DNA of 30,163 nt, taken from positions 1 through 30,163 of IMG/VR virus record IMGVR_UViG_3300025112_000110; one strand, given 5' to 3'. The notes under the pieces are model-generated. The model was not told the DNA's origin. It did not search any database and saw nothing but the letters and a program-made list of their open reading frames with translations. Source of the stretch: a virus. The number at the start of each line of letters is the position of its first letter. Positions within the stretch are counted from its first letter, which is position 1. Below, piece after piece: positions 8,520 through 17,753 of this stretch. A program made the position numbers and the translations under genes.

Positions 8520-8542
8520 AGTATTATAAATATCAATATGAT

Positions 8543-9193
8543 TTACTTTTCTTCTTCTTTAGACTTTTTAGTTTGTTGTTTTTTTGATTGTCTTTTTGCA
8601 GGTTCTTTTTTTTCTACAACAATATTAGATGTTTTATAATCTACTATACCGAAGCTATTTTTAAAACCTGCATCATCTACAGTTTCTATAATATGACTAT
8701 CATGTACTTTTGCTAAATTTTTATATACTGAAGGCGTTTTCATAGCAGTTGCTGACTTGCATTCTACACAATGCAGAACTATTAAGCAATCATCTAATTT
8801 TTTTGATATTGCATCCCAAATTTTATCTGTTCTATCATGATTTTCACCAATGAATATCATTTTCTTATTAGCAACAACATCAGACAAAACTTTATTTAAC
8901 ATTTTTGCATCACTTACAAATACAAATTCTACATTTTCACTTAAGTGATTAAGATTAACCATATCTTGCGCAGTTGGTTCAATATCTCTTCCAAAATCTA
9001 CAGATGTAACATTTCCTTCTATATCAATTAAATCTTTAGTAGCCTGGGCAAGCCATAATGTTGCAAAGCCACCAAATGTACCTACTTCTAAAATATTATC
9101 GCATTTATTTTCTAATGCAATACCGTATAATGTTTGCCCTTCTTCAATTGTAATTTGTCTTGCTGATTTAAACTTTAAATCTGGATAGTTCAT
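8543..9193 (-). CDS. Class I SAM-dependent methyltransferase
   Basis: This is a 216-aa protein with a Rossmann-type methyltransferase fold. Motif I is ILEVGTFGGFATLWLAQA (E36, G38, G41, G42), the S-adenosylmethionine loop. Motif II is VTSVDFGRDIEP, whose acidic residue would bind the ribose. NVEFVFVSDA and MIFIGENHDRTDKIW follow as later core strands, then LIVLHCVE. The arrangement resembles O-methyltransferase / Methyltransf_24-type enzymes. The last ~20 residues are a lysine-rich, probably disordered tail (KRQSKKQQTKKSKEEEK). It is preceded by AAGGAG and lies 10 nt after the 1002-aa baseplate gene. The substrate is unknown: a virion protein, a glycan or a small molecule are all possible. 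The fold call is strong and the biological role is open. Confidence 0.82.
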   Translation of the reverse strand: MNYPDLKFKSARQITIEEGQTLYGIALENKCDNILEVGTFGGFATLWLAQATKDLIDIEGNVTSVDFGRDIEPTAQDMVNLNHLSENVEFVFVSDAKMLNKVLSDVVANKKMIFIGENHDRTDKIWDAISKKLDDCLIVLHCVECKSATAMKTPSVYKNLAKVHDSHIIETVDDAGFKNSFGIVDYKTSNIVVEKKEPAKRQSKKQQTKKSKEEEK

Positions 9194-9203
9194 TTAAACT
9201 CCT

Positions 9204-12200
9204 TTATGTGTTTATTTTTTCCCCGCCTTGGCCACCAGCTAATTCATCAAATAATTCTTGCCTATTACCAATAGCCACTCTTAAAATTCTTATGCTGTTA
9301 TTGAACAAATTTGTAACATTTATATTCACTATACCAATTTCACCTGAAAGTGAATTTGCGTCAGCAGTAAATGATTTTACAACATCTGCTAATTGTAATT
9401 TCATTTGTATTTTCTTTGTATCAATTTTTGTTGTAAATTCTGTATCCTTTCCTTCTATTACTCTGCCTTTTCCATTGTCAATATCACCAATTACCGCTTT
9501 AAAATAATTTGTTCCATCTGCAGAAGATGGGAATTCAAATTTAAGGGCTGGAACTTGTGTTAAGAATGGTTTTCCAGATTTCAATAAAGTTATTTCGCCA
9601 TTTATATTTGCGTTAATAGCTGAGGCACCAGCAGTTGGTGAAATAAGTAATCTACTTAATGTAATTTGAACATCTGTTTCAGCAGTATTAGAAGGTGTAA
9701 CTTTTGCAGGTAAAAATCTGCCTATTCTTGTTTGCGAAAATCTTGGTATGCTGAATGAATCACCATTTCTATTTGATAATGTCTTAATTGCTTGGCTGCC
9801 AGTTAATGACCTGTTAATAAATTTTTGAATCCTATCTTTTTTTTGGAACCCTTGAAAATTTGCAGTTGTAGATGCAGAGGCTGCAGTAGTGTCTAATTCA
9901 AGAAAATGTGTGTTAATTTTTACTGATGTTGGCGATATTGTATTTATTCCATATTCTTGCCTTTCTTCTTTTGGCCTATGTAAAATATGAGGTTCAATTA
10001 AAATACCTTCAGATAATATGACAGATTTAGCAGGTAAAAATTGTCTCATAAATGGAAATATGCTACACATCACATCATTGAAATTATCCATAACATCAAT
10101 AAATGTATTAAAATCACCAATATGCTGTGCTGCAGCTGAAAGACCAGAGCCTGACTCTAATCCTTCAGACATAACAGTTCCATATCTTGTCATAACATCA
10201 TTTAATGTAGCTGTAATAGGGCCATTATATCCAGGCTTATACAAATCTGCTGGATCACCCATTAATTCTTTAATATTCAATTCTTGAATTGTATTTCTTA
10301 TGTCTCTATTTATTGCATTTACTGGGGTCATGTGCATAGATATATTGCCGCTATCTGCAATATCATTTTCAGTATCAGTTTGTCTTACTTTATCATTATC
10401 AACAGTAAGTCCAGTAGGATACCAACTTGAAATTTTAGGCATATTAGAAAAAACTCTATACCTTTTATCAGTTTGGTTAGCAAAATTAATTGGTGTTGCA
10501 GTATTAGCTGCAGTAGTAGAATCTACAATAAAATTATGACTTGCTGGAATAACTCTATTTTCCTTTAATTTGTAATGTGCTGATAAACTACCATATGTTG
10601 CTGATAATGATGCAGTTGAATTACAAAAAGATGCTGATTCAAAATTCCTTGTTTGTTCTCTTAAATCTTCAGGATCTAAAGCAACGCTCCAAATTCTTAC
10701 TTCATGCATATAGCCACTAAATGAACCAGATCCAGGAAAATAACCACCAAATGCTGAAGCACCTGCTGATGAATAAAATGATTCATCTCTCATGCTACCA
10801 GTTGAGCCTGAATTCATTATAACTACATCATCACCGCCTGAACCAGACCCAGAAACAACCATTGCATAAACTTTCACTGTAGCGTCATCTCTTGTAACTG
10901 CTACATTCAAAAATTTATCTTTAGTTTGAATAAATGAAGATATTGAACTTTGTGTTGTGCTAGCAGTTGTTGTTCCTGTTGTAATAAAATGAACATTTCC
11001 AGATGCATCTAATTTTATTTTATACAATGGGTGAACAAATAGCATATGCTCAGTAGCTGAAGTAGCTGAAACCCTCATTTGTATTGTAAAATTAGCGGAT
11101 GGTGCAAAATCAAATGCTGATAATGTTCCTGTAGGGGCTTGTACATAAACATCCCCTGTTGAAAATAATGTAGGAGTATCAACTTCCTCTCTAACTTTTA
11201 CTAAGCGATCTCTATTTAAAAATGAATATTCATCAACCTTCAAGAAGTTATGATCTATACCATATATTCTGCCAATGGCATCAATTACTTCTTTTGTTCC
11301 CTTTCTTTTAAGAAGATAAATGAGGTTATTTAAAATTCTATTCCATAAATCGAATGCTATTTCTTGTTTTGGAGCACCAGTTGTTGATTTAGTAAAAAAT
11401 GATTCAATAGCACTATTCACTGCAGATTGATATAATGTTATACCAAAATGTGCAGCTAAGACTGGAAGAAACTTATTAGGGACTCTATTAACGTCTTCAT
11501 AACTTGTATGTTTAATATGGGATAACTGATCTGCAAATCCTTTTAGCTCATCCAAAAGATCACCAAATGATTGAAGTAATTTTTCTAATACTTCATTATC
11601 ATCACCAAAAAATAATACTTCAGGAAGCATATTTTTAAGTTTTGGGCTTCTTGATATTGTTGTTTCTGCAGTAAGCGGATAATCTATATGGTCATTTGAA
11701 GAGCCAGAAGTTTTTGTAACAATATCAATATTTTGTTCTTCAAAATCAACTGCTTTACCTGAAATAGAATCTACCACTGCTGCTTGAGATCCTGTTATTG
11801 TATTGCTATGTGTTCTATTTACAAATGTAAGAAATATAGTATCACCATCATTATTTGTAGCTGCAGCAGTTAATGTATTTGTTAATGATAATTCATCAAG
11901 TACAAATAAATCAAAGCCAGAGGCTTCTTTTTTCCATTTATCAACTGCAAAAATATTCGCAGAAGATAACGATGCCGTATCACCTGCAGAAAGGCCGATA
12001 GGATATGTATTTTCTATTTTCTTTAATGTGTTTCTATATTTTCTTAAACCATCACCAAAAAATACATGGTTTGAAAAAAGGTTGTAGTCAATAGATGGCC
12101 TAATTCTTTGTCTTTCACCAGTTACTGATAATTCAGCTAAGTTTGAACTTAATGATCCAAACCCTGATAATGATTTTATTAGACTATTAAATGATTGTCC

Positions 12201-12212
12201 TACTTCTGGCAT
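9204..12212 (-). CDS. Large baseplate protein (tail protein I/gp7-like core) with inserted LamG domain
   Basis: This is a 1002-aa protein. Residues ~200-320 are helical: FFGDDNEVLEKLLQSFGDLL, then RVPNKFLPVLAAHFGITLYQ, then LLKRKGTKEVIDAIGRIYGI. This pattern is known from tail protein I-type and wedge proteins near gp6/J in many myoviruses. Residues ~355-530 look like a LamG/concanavalin-A-like domain (FDFAPSANFTIQMRV, FLNVAVTRDDATVKVYAMV, GYMHEVRIWSVALDPEDL). The C-terminal third has DRIQKFINRSLTGSQAIK and a final beta region (LTQVPALKFEF, VNINVTNLFN). It begins one base after the stop of 12214-13587. It probably joins the central baseplate to peripheral parts, and the insert may add a surface-binding patch. 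The assignment rests on motif recall and gene order. Confidence 0.68.
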   Translation of the reverse strand: MPEVGQSFNSLIKSLSGFGSLSSNLAELSVTGERQRIRPSIDYNLFSNHVFFGDGLRKYRNTLKKIENTYPIGLSAGDTASLSSANIFAVDKWKKEASGFDLFVLDELSLTNTLTAAATNNDGDTIFLTFVNRTHSNTITGSQAAVVDSISGKAVDFEEQNIDIVTKTSGSSNDHIDYPLTAETTISRSPKLKNMLPEVLFFGDDNEVLEKLLQSFGDLLDELKGFADQLSHIKHTSYEDVNRVPNKFLPVLAAHFGITLYQSAVNSAIESFFTKSTTGAPKQEIAFDLWNRILNNLIYLLKRKGTKEVIDAIGRIYGIDHNFLKVDEYSFLNRDRLVKVREEVDTPTLFSTGDVYVQAPTGTLSAFDFAPSANFTIQMRVSATSATEHMLFVHPLYKIKLDASGNVHFITTGTTTASTTQSSISSFIQTKDKFLNVAVTRDDATVKVYAMVVSGSGSGGDDVVIMNSGSTGSMRDESFYSSAGASAFGGYFPGSGSFSGYMHEVRIWSVALDPEDLREQTRNFESASFCNSTASLSATYGSLSAHYKLKENRVIPASHNFIVDSTTAANTATPINFANQTDKRYRVFSNMPKISSWYPTGLTVDNDKVRQTDTENDIADSGNISMHMTPVNAINRDIRNTIQELNIKELMGDPADLYKPGYNGPITATLNDVMTRYGTVMSEGLESGSGLSAAAQHIGDFNTFIDVMDNFNDVMCSIFPFMRQFLPAKSVILSEGILIEPHILHRPKEERQEYGINTISPTSVKINTHFLELDTTAASASTTANFQGFQKKDRIQKFINRSLTGSQAIKTLSNRNGDSFSIPRFSQTRIGRFLPAKVTPSNTAETDVQITLSRLLISPTAGASAINANINGEITLLKSGKPFLTQVPALKFEFPSSADGTNYFKAVIGDIDNGKGRVIEGKDTEFTTKIDTKKIQMKLQLADVVKSFTADANSLSGEIGIVNINVTNLFNNSIRILRVAIGNRQELFDELAGGQGGEKINT

Positions 12213-12213
12213 A

Positions 12214-13587
12214 TTATATTACCCTAAATTTATGTTTATCAGGTTCATCAATAATTATAGTTTCACCACGCATTTGTAATTTAAGAACAGGTTTATAATC
12301 AACACCTATGTAAAGATTGTTTGTATCTAATTCAACAAAATTTCCATTAGAATCATGTGATATTTGATAAGCTGGAATTTCTATATCATCTGTTTGCAAT
12401 TCTCTAAATTCTATTGTACCATCAGTACAGATGAATGTACTTACTGCAGTTGATGCAGCTGTTAGGGCTGTAAATGTTGTTTTATCATCTTTGATATGAA
12501 TTCTTAGTCTTGCTTTAGCGCCTTTTTCATAGGTTCTTTGAAGATTCTTATATGTTATTCTGTACTTGGATGTTTGAAAATCACTAAATCCTGATGCAGG
12601 ATCAATCGCAGTAAATACATGAGTATAATTTGCAGTTGGAGATGCTGAAATAAACCAATTATCTTTAAATGATGCATAGTCACTTCCAGTAAGAGGCATT
12701 GTTCCAATATTACATTTATATAATCCCTTAGCATGTCTTGCTGCAGTTAATGCAGTATGCAATGCTGAAACTGAAGCGTCACCAGAAACACCGCTAAGTG
12801 TAACATTGCCAGGAAATGGACCAGTTCCGTTTAAATCCTGCAGCTGATTGTTTACAATATTATAGAACCATAATTGACCTGTACTATTAAATGAAATTGC
12901 TGATCTATCATCCTTAATTTGACCTGGCCATTCAAGCTGAATGTAAGATCTTTTTCTTGTATTTGTTTCTTTTCCATAAAATTTCTTTGTAAATATGCTT
13001 GTTGCTGATAATGCACCAGTTTTGATTTCTTGGTTATCAGTCATTTTAATCATGACACCAAAATTTCCTGTATTTCCAGCAAGCCATTCTTTAAACATAT
13101 TTGTTATATCAACTTTTAAATCTTCTTCACCATGATCAAAAGTTTGTGTAGCAGAATTTGAATCAACTTGAAAAGTTCCACCTGTTGTTGTCCATGCAAC
13201 TGTTGATTGAGCTGAAACTGCACTTGCATAACCAGTTTGAGATAAGTTATCATTATCTAAACCATCACCTTCATCCCATTCTTGTGTAATTGGATGTACA
13301 TTAAGATTAAATGACTTTGCTTGTTCATCACCATGTTTAGCATTAAACATATATAAATATGCAGTTACTGTTGTATCAGTTCTTGGATCAACAAGATTAC
13401 CAGCAGAAATATCAGCTGTCAATGCAGAAAGATTATAACTTGCAACTATTCTAGCAAATTCTTTTCTTCCTTTTATAGAATCAAAAATATTCCACGTTTC
13501 AAGAATAGGAGAACCACCAAAATTAGCAGTTAAACTTTTTTCAGTAATCCATGCATCTTTATTTACATATGCTCTTCTTACACTCAT
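12214..13587 (-). CDS. Baseplate-associated virion protein with CBM96/DNRLRE-like domain
   Basis: This is a 457-aa structural protein. The first ~230 residues fit the DNRLRE/CBM96-type beta sandwich: an opening AWITEKSLTANFGGSPIL, then VHPITQEWDEGDG (~106), AWTTTGGTF, and DITNMFKEWLAGNTGNFGVM (~160-180), in the order seen in that family. The remainder is beta-rich with a conserved-looking end (MRGETIIIDEPDKHKFRVI). Family members bind polysaccharide or act as stalk modules, and phages use them in tail structures. The ATG overlaps the stop of the broken gene upstream (TAATG). It lies in the wedge/periphery block next to the 1002-aa protein, suggesting that they assemble together, which is an inference. 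Confidence 0.65.
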   Translation of the reverse strand: MSVRRAYVNKDAWITEKSLTANFGGSPILETWNIFDSIKGRKEFARIVASYNLSALTADISAGNLVDPRTDTTVTAYLYMFNAKHGDEQAKSFNLNVHPITQEWDEGDGLDNDNLSQTGYASAVSAQSTVAWTTTGGTFQVDSNSATQTFDHGEEDLKVDITNMFKEWLAGNTGNFGVMIKMTDNQEIKTGALSATSIFTKKFYGKETNTRKRSYIQLEWPGQIKDDRSAISFNSTGQLWFYNIVNNQLQDLNGTGPFPGNVTLSGVSGDASVSALHTALTAARHAKGLYKCNIGTMPLTGSDYASFKDNWFISASPTANYTHVFTAIDPASGFSDFQTSKYRITYKNLQRTYEKGAKARLRIHIKDDKTTFTALTAASTAVSTFICTDGTIEFRELQTDDIEIPAYQISHDSNGNFVELDTNNLYIGVDYKPVLKLQMRGETIIIDEPDKHKFRVI

Positions 13588-13812
13588 TATATTTTCTCAA
13601 AATAATATATGCCTGGCGTTGAATCTTGCATCTTAGCATAGCCATATTTTTTAGCAATCATTTCTGCGAATCTTTTATACAATCTTTGTCTTGTTTTTTC
13701 TCTTGCTGAAAAACCAAACGTAATCAGTATCAAATATAACTTGAATATTATCAGGTGTATCTGTTGTAACTTTATATGGGTAAGGGTTATCTAATACTTC
13801 TTTTAAATACAT
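13587..13812 (-). pseudogene. Frameshifted small phage gene, probably an internally shortened remnant
   Basis: The gap between two baseplate genes holds one coherent small protein in two frames. Frame 1 starts at ATG 13812 (MYLKEVLDNPYPYKVTTDTP, on to IFDTDYVW) and stops after 45 codons at 13677-13675. The +1 frame continues FSAREKTRQRLYKRF, AEMIAKKYGYAK, and ends GIYYFEKI with TAA 13589-13587, which overlaps the next ATG. Joining them at a five-T run (13709-13713) would give about 74 residues. Both halves match a family I recall from aquatic phages (NPYPY start; 'SR-LY-R...A...GY' end), whose members are longer and have a middle segment with GDAFR-like residues. That segment is absent here. 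It could be decay, a programmed shift or a base-call error in the T run. Confidence 0.6.
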
Positions 13813-13820
13813 TATTCACC

Positions 13821-14360
13821 TCATATTTTTGGTTTACCGAATAATTGTTTGACTACTTTTAACGATCCACCAACAGTTCTTTCATATTTACCATTATCAT
13901 CAAGCCATTTTATTTTTTTGCCAAGAACCTTTTCAACTTTTTCTTGAGTATCAACAATGTTTATGTTATTGTCTACAAAAATTTCAGCTAAACGATGAGA
14001 TGCTTCTACAAACCAACCTGATTTTTTTAAGCTGGATAATTTGTGCTTAACCAAGGCGCTCTTTCCTTCTCTGCCGCCATCAGTTCCAGCAAGTACCATT
14101 TTATTACCGAATCGTGTTTCTTTATAGATCGTGAATGCATCAGGCATTGGATCTTTATCTACATCTATCAATAAAGAAACCTTATATTTTCCTGTTAGCT
14201 CACTCAGGCTTTTTACTATCAGGCCAATGGATTTATATGTATGTTCATACATATCCCATATTTCATTAAGAACATCTTGATCTAATTCTGATAGTTTTTT
14301 GATCACCCATTTCTTTTTAGGAACATTGAAATCTTCATTTAGTACTTGTCTTAATTTCAT
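13821..14360 (-). CDS. Phage accessory protein with capsid-targeting-like N-terminus
   Basis: This is a 179-aa soluble protein. The N-terminus MKLRQVLNEDF is a short basic/hydrophobic leader with an L-N-E site, like T4 internal-protein leaders. The body has WVIKKLSELDQDVLNEIWDM, then a strand pair (KVSLLIDVDKDPMPDAFTIY), AGTDGGREGKSALVKHKL, GWFVEASHRLAEIF and VLGKKIKWLDDNGKYERTV, ending QLFGKPKI. I recognise this arrangement as a recurrent family in T4-like aquatic phages; the central part may be acetyltransferase-like but no catalytic signature is certain. The ATG overlaps the stop of the gp6-like gene (TAATG), so it is translated with the baseplate genes. It is probably a virion-internal or early-acting accessory protein rather than a baseplate part. 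Confidence 0.6.
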   Translation of the reverse strand: MKLRQVLNEDFNVPKKKWVIKKLSELDQDVLNEIWDMYEHTYKSIGLIVKSLSELTGKYKVSLLIDVDKDPMPDAFTIYKETRFGNKMVLAGTDGGREGKSALVKHKLSSLKKSGWFVEASHRLAEIFVDNNINIVDTQEKVEKVLGKKIKWLDDNGKYERTVGGSLKVVKQLFGKPKI

Positions 14361-16162
14361 TATATTACTCTACCAATAATATCAAAATCTAAAAAGCGTG
14401 TTTCCCAAATTGCATATTCAGGAAATCTTAAGATTCCGTTGTTTGTATGCGCTGCAATATTAAATGCAACATTTGAATATGTTCTTCCATCTAAACTACC
14501 TGTTATATTTGTTATATTGAATGATGCTACTGATCTAATTTTGTCAATAGATTGAATTCTTGAAACAATATCAGGTATGACTATAAAATCATTAAAGTTA
14601 GAATTGGTTATATCAAATACTCTTCTAAGTTTTAATAATGCTTCTAATAATGCTTCATTTCCATTTACATTTGGTTCTGGAACAATTGAAAAATCTGTTT
14701 TGATATTTATTATCTTACCATCTGATAGTTTTACTGAATCAGAAAATGATTTAAATTTGTTTATGTATACACCAATATTATTTTTCAGCGTACCACCAGG
14801 AGCCATTAAACGATTATCTGTATCTCTTGATATAAGGAATAATTCTACGCCTAAAGCATTTTCAGGATCTTTTCTTGAATGGGCTCTAAATACTGAACCA
14901 AAGCATGCAGGTAAACTTCTTACTAAAACTTGATAGTCTTGTAACGTTACTGCTCTATTTTGTGCGCTAAAGAATGCTGCTGCATTTTCTCTCATCTCTT
15001 CTAAAGATTCTCTTTCCGAACCACCAGTAGCTTGTTCTGCATTTGATACCTTCATGTTATGTTCAATAACATTTACTTCTTCTGCAGATAATGATTCAAA
15101 ATTAGCAGTCTTATATGTTACTGTTCTTTCTCTAAATCTTGTAAGTTGGTTTGAACCAACATTAGTTTCTAAACCTCCACCAAATCTGTAATTAACATCT
15201 AATGAAATATTTGCTGGTGCAAAACCTAAACTTTTTGTATCAAGAAATTGAGCTGCGTTAATAGCAGGTGGAGTAAATCCTGATGCAGATCCCCTTAATG
15301 TAGGAGGTAAAACAAAATCTTCTGGATTGATTATAACTTCTGAATCTTCTAATGTTAATTTTCCAGAACCAAATCTTATAAGAGTTCTACCAGCAGTCTC
15401 TCTTTCAACTGTATATCTTCTTGGTACCCTCTTTGCTTTAAGAACAAATGGTGTATTGCCTGATGTTGATGTATCATTATTTTCGCCAAACATAATTGTA
15501 TCTTGCGCTAAATGGTCTACTTCAGTCCATTCATTTCCATCAGAACTAGTAATTGAAATAACTTCAGTAATATCTTCATTTGGTAATTCAATTTCTAAGA
15601 ATGACTTACCAGCACCAACAGTATATACAAATGTTCTTGATTGTCCTGCAACTGCAGAAACTCCTGAAATAGATGCTGTAACAAATGTAGCATCGCTTGT
15701 TACTGTTCTATTTGCTGTTAACGAAAAATCAACATCTTCTATGATTTCAAAACTAACGGCAGGTTCTAATTCAGTAGAAACTCTTGTACCTTTATTTATT
15801 ACAAATAATGATTGCGCAGATGTTGCTTTAGTCATAACGGCACTAATAGAAACATCAACAGTTGCTGGAGTAACAAATCTTGGTTTTCTACCTAATGTTT
15901 TTGAAAGTCCTATTATATTTTTTTCTTCAACAGCTCTATTGATAAATGTTTCATTAGCTTGTCTATCAATATGGAATGACATTAAGTCACCAACATACGC
16001 AAGCATTTCTAAAAGAGCCATACCGCCTGAAGCTTCATTAAAATCCTGAAAATCATTTGGAAAGTTTTGCTGAATAAATTCCATTAAATTCAGTTTTATA
16101 CTATCAAAATCTTTTGATAGATAATTTACATTACGAACTTCTTTGAGTTTTTGTGTAGCCAT
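14360..16162 (-). CDS. Baseplate wedge protein gp6-like / baseplate J family
   Basis: This is a 600-aa protein. The N-terminus has the family hallmark: VNYLSKDFDSIKLNLMEFIQ, then FNEASGGMALLEMLAYVGDL, MSFHIDRQANETFINRA and GLSKTLGRKPRFVTPAT. The middle is beta-rich (TLIRFGSGKL). A later region, SLEEMRENAAAFFSAQNRAV with TLQDYQVLVRSLPACFGSV, is the conserved baseplate-J core. The C-terminal ~100 residues contain LLEALLKLRRVFDI. In T4, gp6 dimers form the inner ring that links wedges around the hub. It lies 10 nt after gp25, the standard order, and is followed by an overlapping gene. The length is close to T4 gp6. The call is secure. Confidence 0.9.
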   Translation of the reverse strand: MATQKLKEVRNVNYLSKDFDSIKLNLMEFIQQNFPNDFQDFNEASGGMALLEMLAYVGDLMSFHIDRQANETFINRAVEEKNIIGLSKTLGRKPRFVTPATVDVSISAVMTKATSAQSLFVINKGTRVSTELEPAVSFEIIEDVDFSLTANRTVTSDATFVTASISGVSAVAGQSRTFVYTVGAGKSFLEIELPNEDITEVISITSSDGNEWTEVDHLAQDTIMFGENNDTSTSGNTPFVLKAKRVPRRYTVERETAGRTLIRFGSGKLTLEDSEVIINPEDFVLPPTLRGSASGFTPPAINAAQFLDTKSLGFAPANISLDVNYRFGGGLETNVGSNQLTRFRERTVTYKTANFESLSAEEVNVIEHNMKVSNAEQATGGSERESLEEMRENAAAFFSAQNRAVTLQDYQVLVRSLPACFGSVFRAHSRKDPENALGVELFLISRDTDNRLMAPGGTLKNNIGVYINKFKSFSDSVKLSDGKIINIKTDFSIVPEPNVNGNEALLEALLKLRRVFDITNSNFNDFIVIPDIVSRIQSIDKIRSVASFNITNITGSLDGRTYSNVAFNIAAHTNNGILRFPEYAIWETRFLDFDIIGRVI

Positions 16163-16172
16163 TAATTATTCT

Positions 16173-16586
16173 CTATCCGCTTATTCTTAATTGAATTGAA
16201 TCGTTAGCTGTTTCAGCTCTAGTTAATTCATAATCCATCTTTATTAAAATATCATTAGGCTTGAGACTTGGGTCATCATCATCAGTTATGACAGTAACCT
16301 TTGTTAAATTAACATGCGGCATCCATTCTCCTAATACTGATCTAATTTCATTTGTTATTCTAAGCCTCATTTCTGCTTTATTTATCTGCCTAAATAGTTC
16401 ACCTCCATAAGCGGCAATATTTGTTCCTATTCCTGAATTAATAACACGCTCACCTTTTCTAGTAAGGAGCAATATTTTTATGTCCTCTCTTACAGCAGCT
16501 AATGTTGTATCATTACCAGCAAAAAAACCTCTATTATGAGCTCTGAGCGGGAATTTAAAATTTATTTGTCCTGGATTATGTGGCAT
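16173..16586 (-). CDS. 25: Baseplate wedge protein gp25
   Basis: This is a 137-aa protein, close to the length of T4 gp25. The central motif LLLTRKGERVINSGIGTN corresponds to the family's 'GER-x-x-P-x-x-G' loop, here with N-S-G-I-G replacing the usual Pro-containing turn. It is followed by RLRITNEIRSVLGEWMPHV, and then a C-terminal strand pair (KVTVITDDDD, ILIKMDYELTRAE). gp25 is a lysozyme-like-fold wedge subunit; with gp6 and gp53 it forms the wedge core and helps start sheath assembly. The order spike-like gene, gp25, gp6/J is typical. AGGAAAAT precedes the ATG. Confidence 0.9.
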   Translation of the reverse strand: MPHNPGQINFKFPLRAHNRGFFAGNDTTLAAVREDIKILLLTRKGERVINSGIGTNIAAYGGELFRQINKAEMRLRITNEIRSVLGEWMPHVNLTKVTVITDDDDPSLKPNDILIKMDYELTRAETANDSIQLRISG

Positions 16587-16592
16587 ATTTTC

Positions 16593-17753
16593 CTAATTTA
16601 TATATTGATGCTTGCTTAAATGATTTGTTATTTCTGTTTTCAGTTCTTGAACTGCTACCTTAGAATCATTAATTCTACCTTGAATTGCAGCAATATCAAA
16701 AAATAATGTTTGCGGACCACTTGTATTTCTTTCTGGTATGTCTACTGTAAGATTGAAAGATTCAGTTTCACCTGATGGACCTGTTGATACAGTTATTGTA
16801 TCTGTATTTACAGTTATTGCTGGAACTGTATGAATATGTGAAAATAATACAAAAGTTAATAGCAAATTAAGATTAATTGAACCATCAATGGCATCTAATA
16901 ATTTATTAAGCCATTCATTTTGTTTTTCACCCAATACTAATTTTTGAAGTATTTCTTCTGAATCTTCCTTATTTGAAACATTTGCTATAATATCTGCAGC
17001 ATTTACAACAACATTACCAATATCATCTTCACCAGTTAAACTTCTTCCTGTTATTTTTTGAATTTCTGTATTTGCAACATGAATACTTTTAGTTAATGTA
17101 TCACCTATCGATGCGCTATTAGATGCATTATAATGACGTCTTTCTTTTATTCCAGATTCAAGAACACCACTTTCATTATTTTCTCCATCAAACGAATGTC
17201 TAACAAATGAATCACTTCTTCCTTGCTGAACAACATCCCCTGGTTTTAATGGAACTGAAAAAACTCTTTTCCTTGTTTGTGTAACTGGTTTTTGAATATT
17301 TTCAACTTTAAATGGAAATTGATATCTATCTTGAGGACTTTGATCTGAATTGACTTCCCTTGCTAATGTTTTACTTAAAAAATCTGTATCTTGAACTTTA
17401 GATATCCAAAATCCTTGAGATTTTCTTGTGCTACTTTCTCTCATTATCCATACTTCTTCACCAATTTCTGGAAGTACTATATTATGAATTGACATTAACG
17501 GTGGATACCAATCTAATGTATCTGAATAAGGATCATTGCTACTTACGTTTTCACCTATAATCTTTACTTGTAAGCTTCCAGGCGGAATTATAAAAGAACT
17601 TTGTCCGTTATTAGTATTTACATCTACCCTTATAACAATACTTCTTCTTAAAATGAATTGAGCATTTTCATGCTTTTCCCAACCTAACGCAGAAGCATAT
17701 GTTTTTTTTACAAATTTCTTACCAGGATAATATATTTCATCTAGTTTAGGCAT
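16593..17753 (-). CDS. Spike / hub OB-fold protein (gp5 or gpV-like)
   Basis: About 386 aa from the ATG at 17753-17751. A TTG three codons earlier is possible, but AGAGA lies too close to it and is well placed for the ATG. Residues ~85-125 fit an OB-fold barrel: WYPPLMSIHNIVLPEIGEEV, WIMRESSTRKSQGFWISKV. KPGDVVQQGRSDSFVRHSF resembles the segment after the OB domain in T4-like spike proteins. Near residue 305 there is an SHIHTVPA sequence, an H-x-H pattern like the iron-binding tips of gpV-type spikes. The C-terminal ~50 residues look helical (NDSKVAVQELKTEI). It overlaps the small coiled-coil gene by 8 nt and precedes gp25. It probably forms the membrane-piercing centre of the baseplate. Confidence 0.55.
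   Translation of the reverse strand: MPKLDEIYYPGKKFVKKTYASALGWEKHENAQFILRRSIVIRVDVNTNNGQSSFIIPPGSLQVKIIGENVSSNDPYSDTLDWYPPLMSIHNIVLPEIGEEVWIMRESSTRKSQGFWISKVQDTDFLSKTLAREVNSDQSPQDRYQFPFKVENIQKPVTQTRKRVFSVPLKPGDVVQQGRSDSFVRHSFDGENNESGVLESGIKERRHYNASNSASIGDTLTKSIHVANTEIQKITGRSLTGEDDIGNVVVNAADIIANVSNKEDSEEILQKLVLGEKQNEWLNKLLDAIDGSINLNLLLTFVLFSHIHTVPAITVNTDTITVSTGPSGETESFNLTVDIPERNTSGPQTLFFDIAAIQGRINDSKVAVQELKTEITNHLSKHQYIN

Noticed and set aside
15327-16049. 240-codon open frame on the plus strand
   Set aside because: It is opposite the secure gp6/J gene; the translation is only a shadow of that gene's codon pattern.
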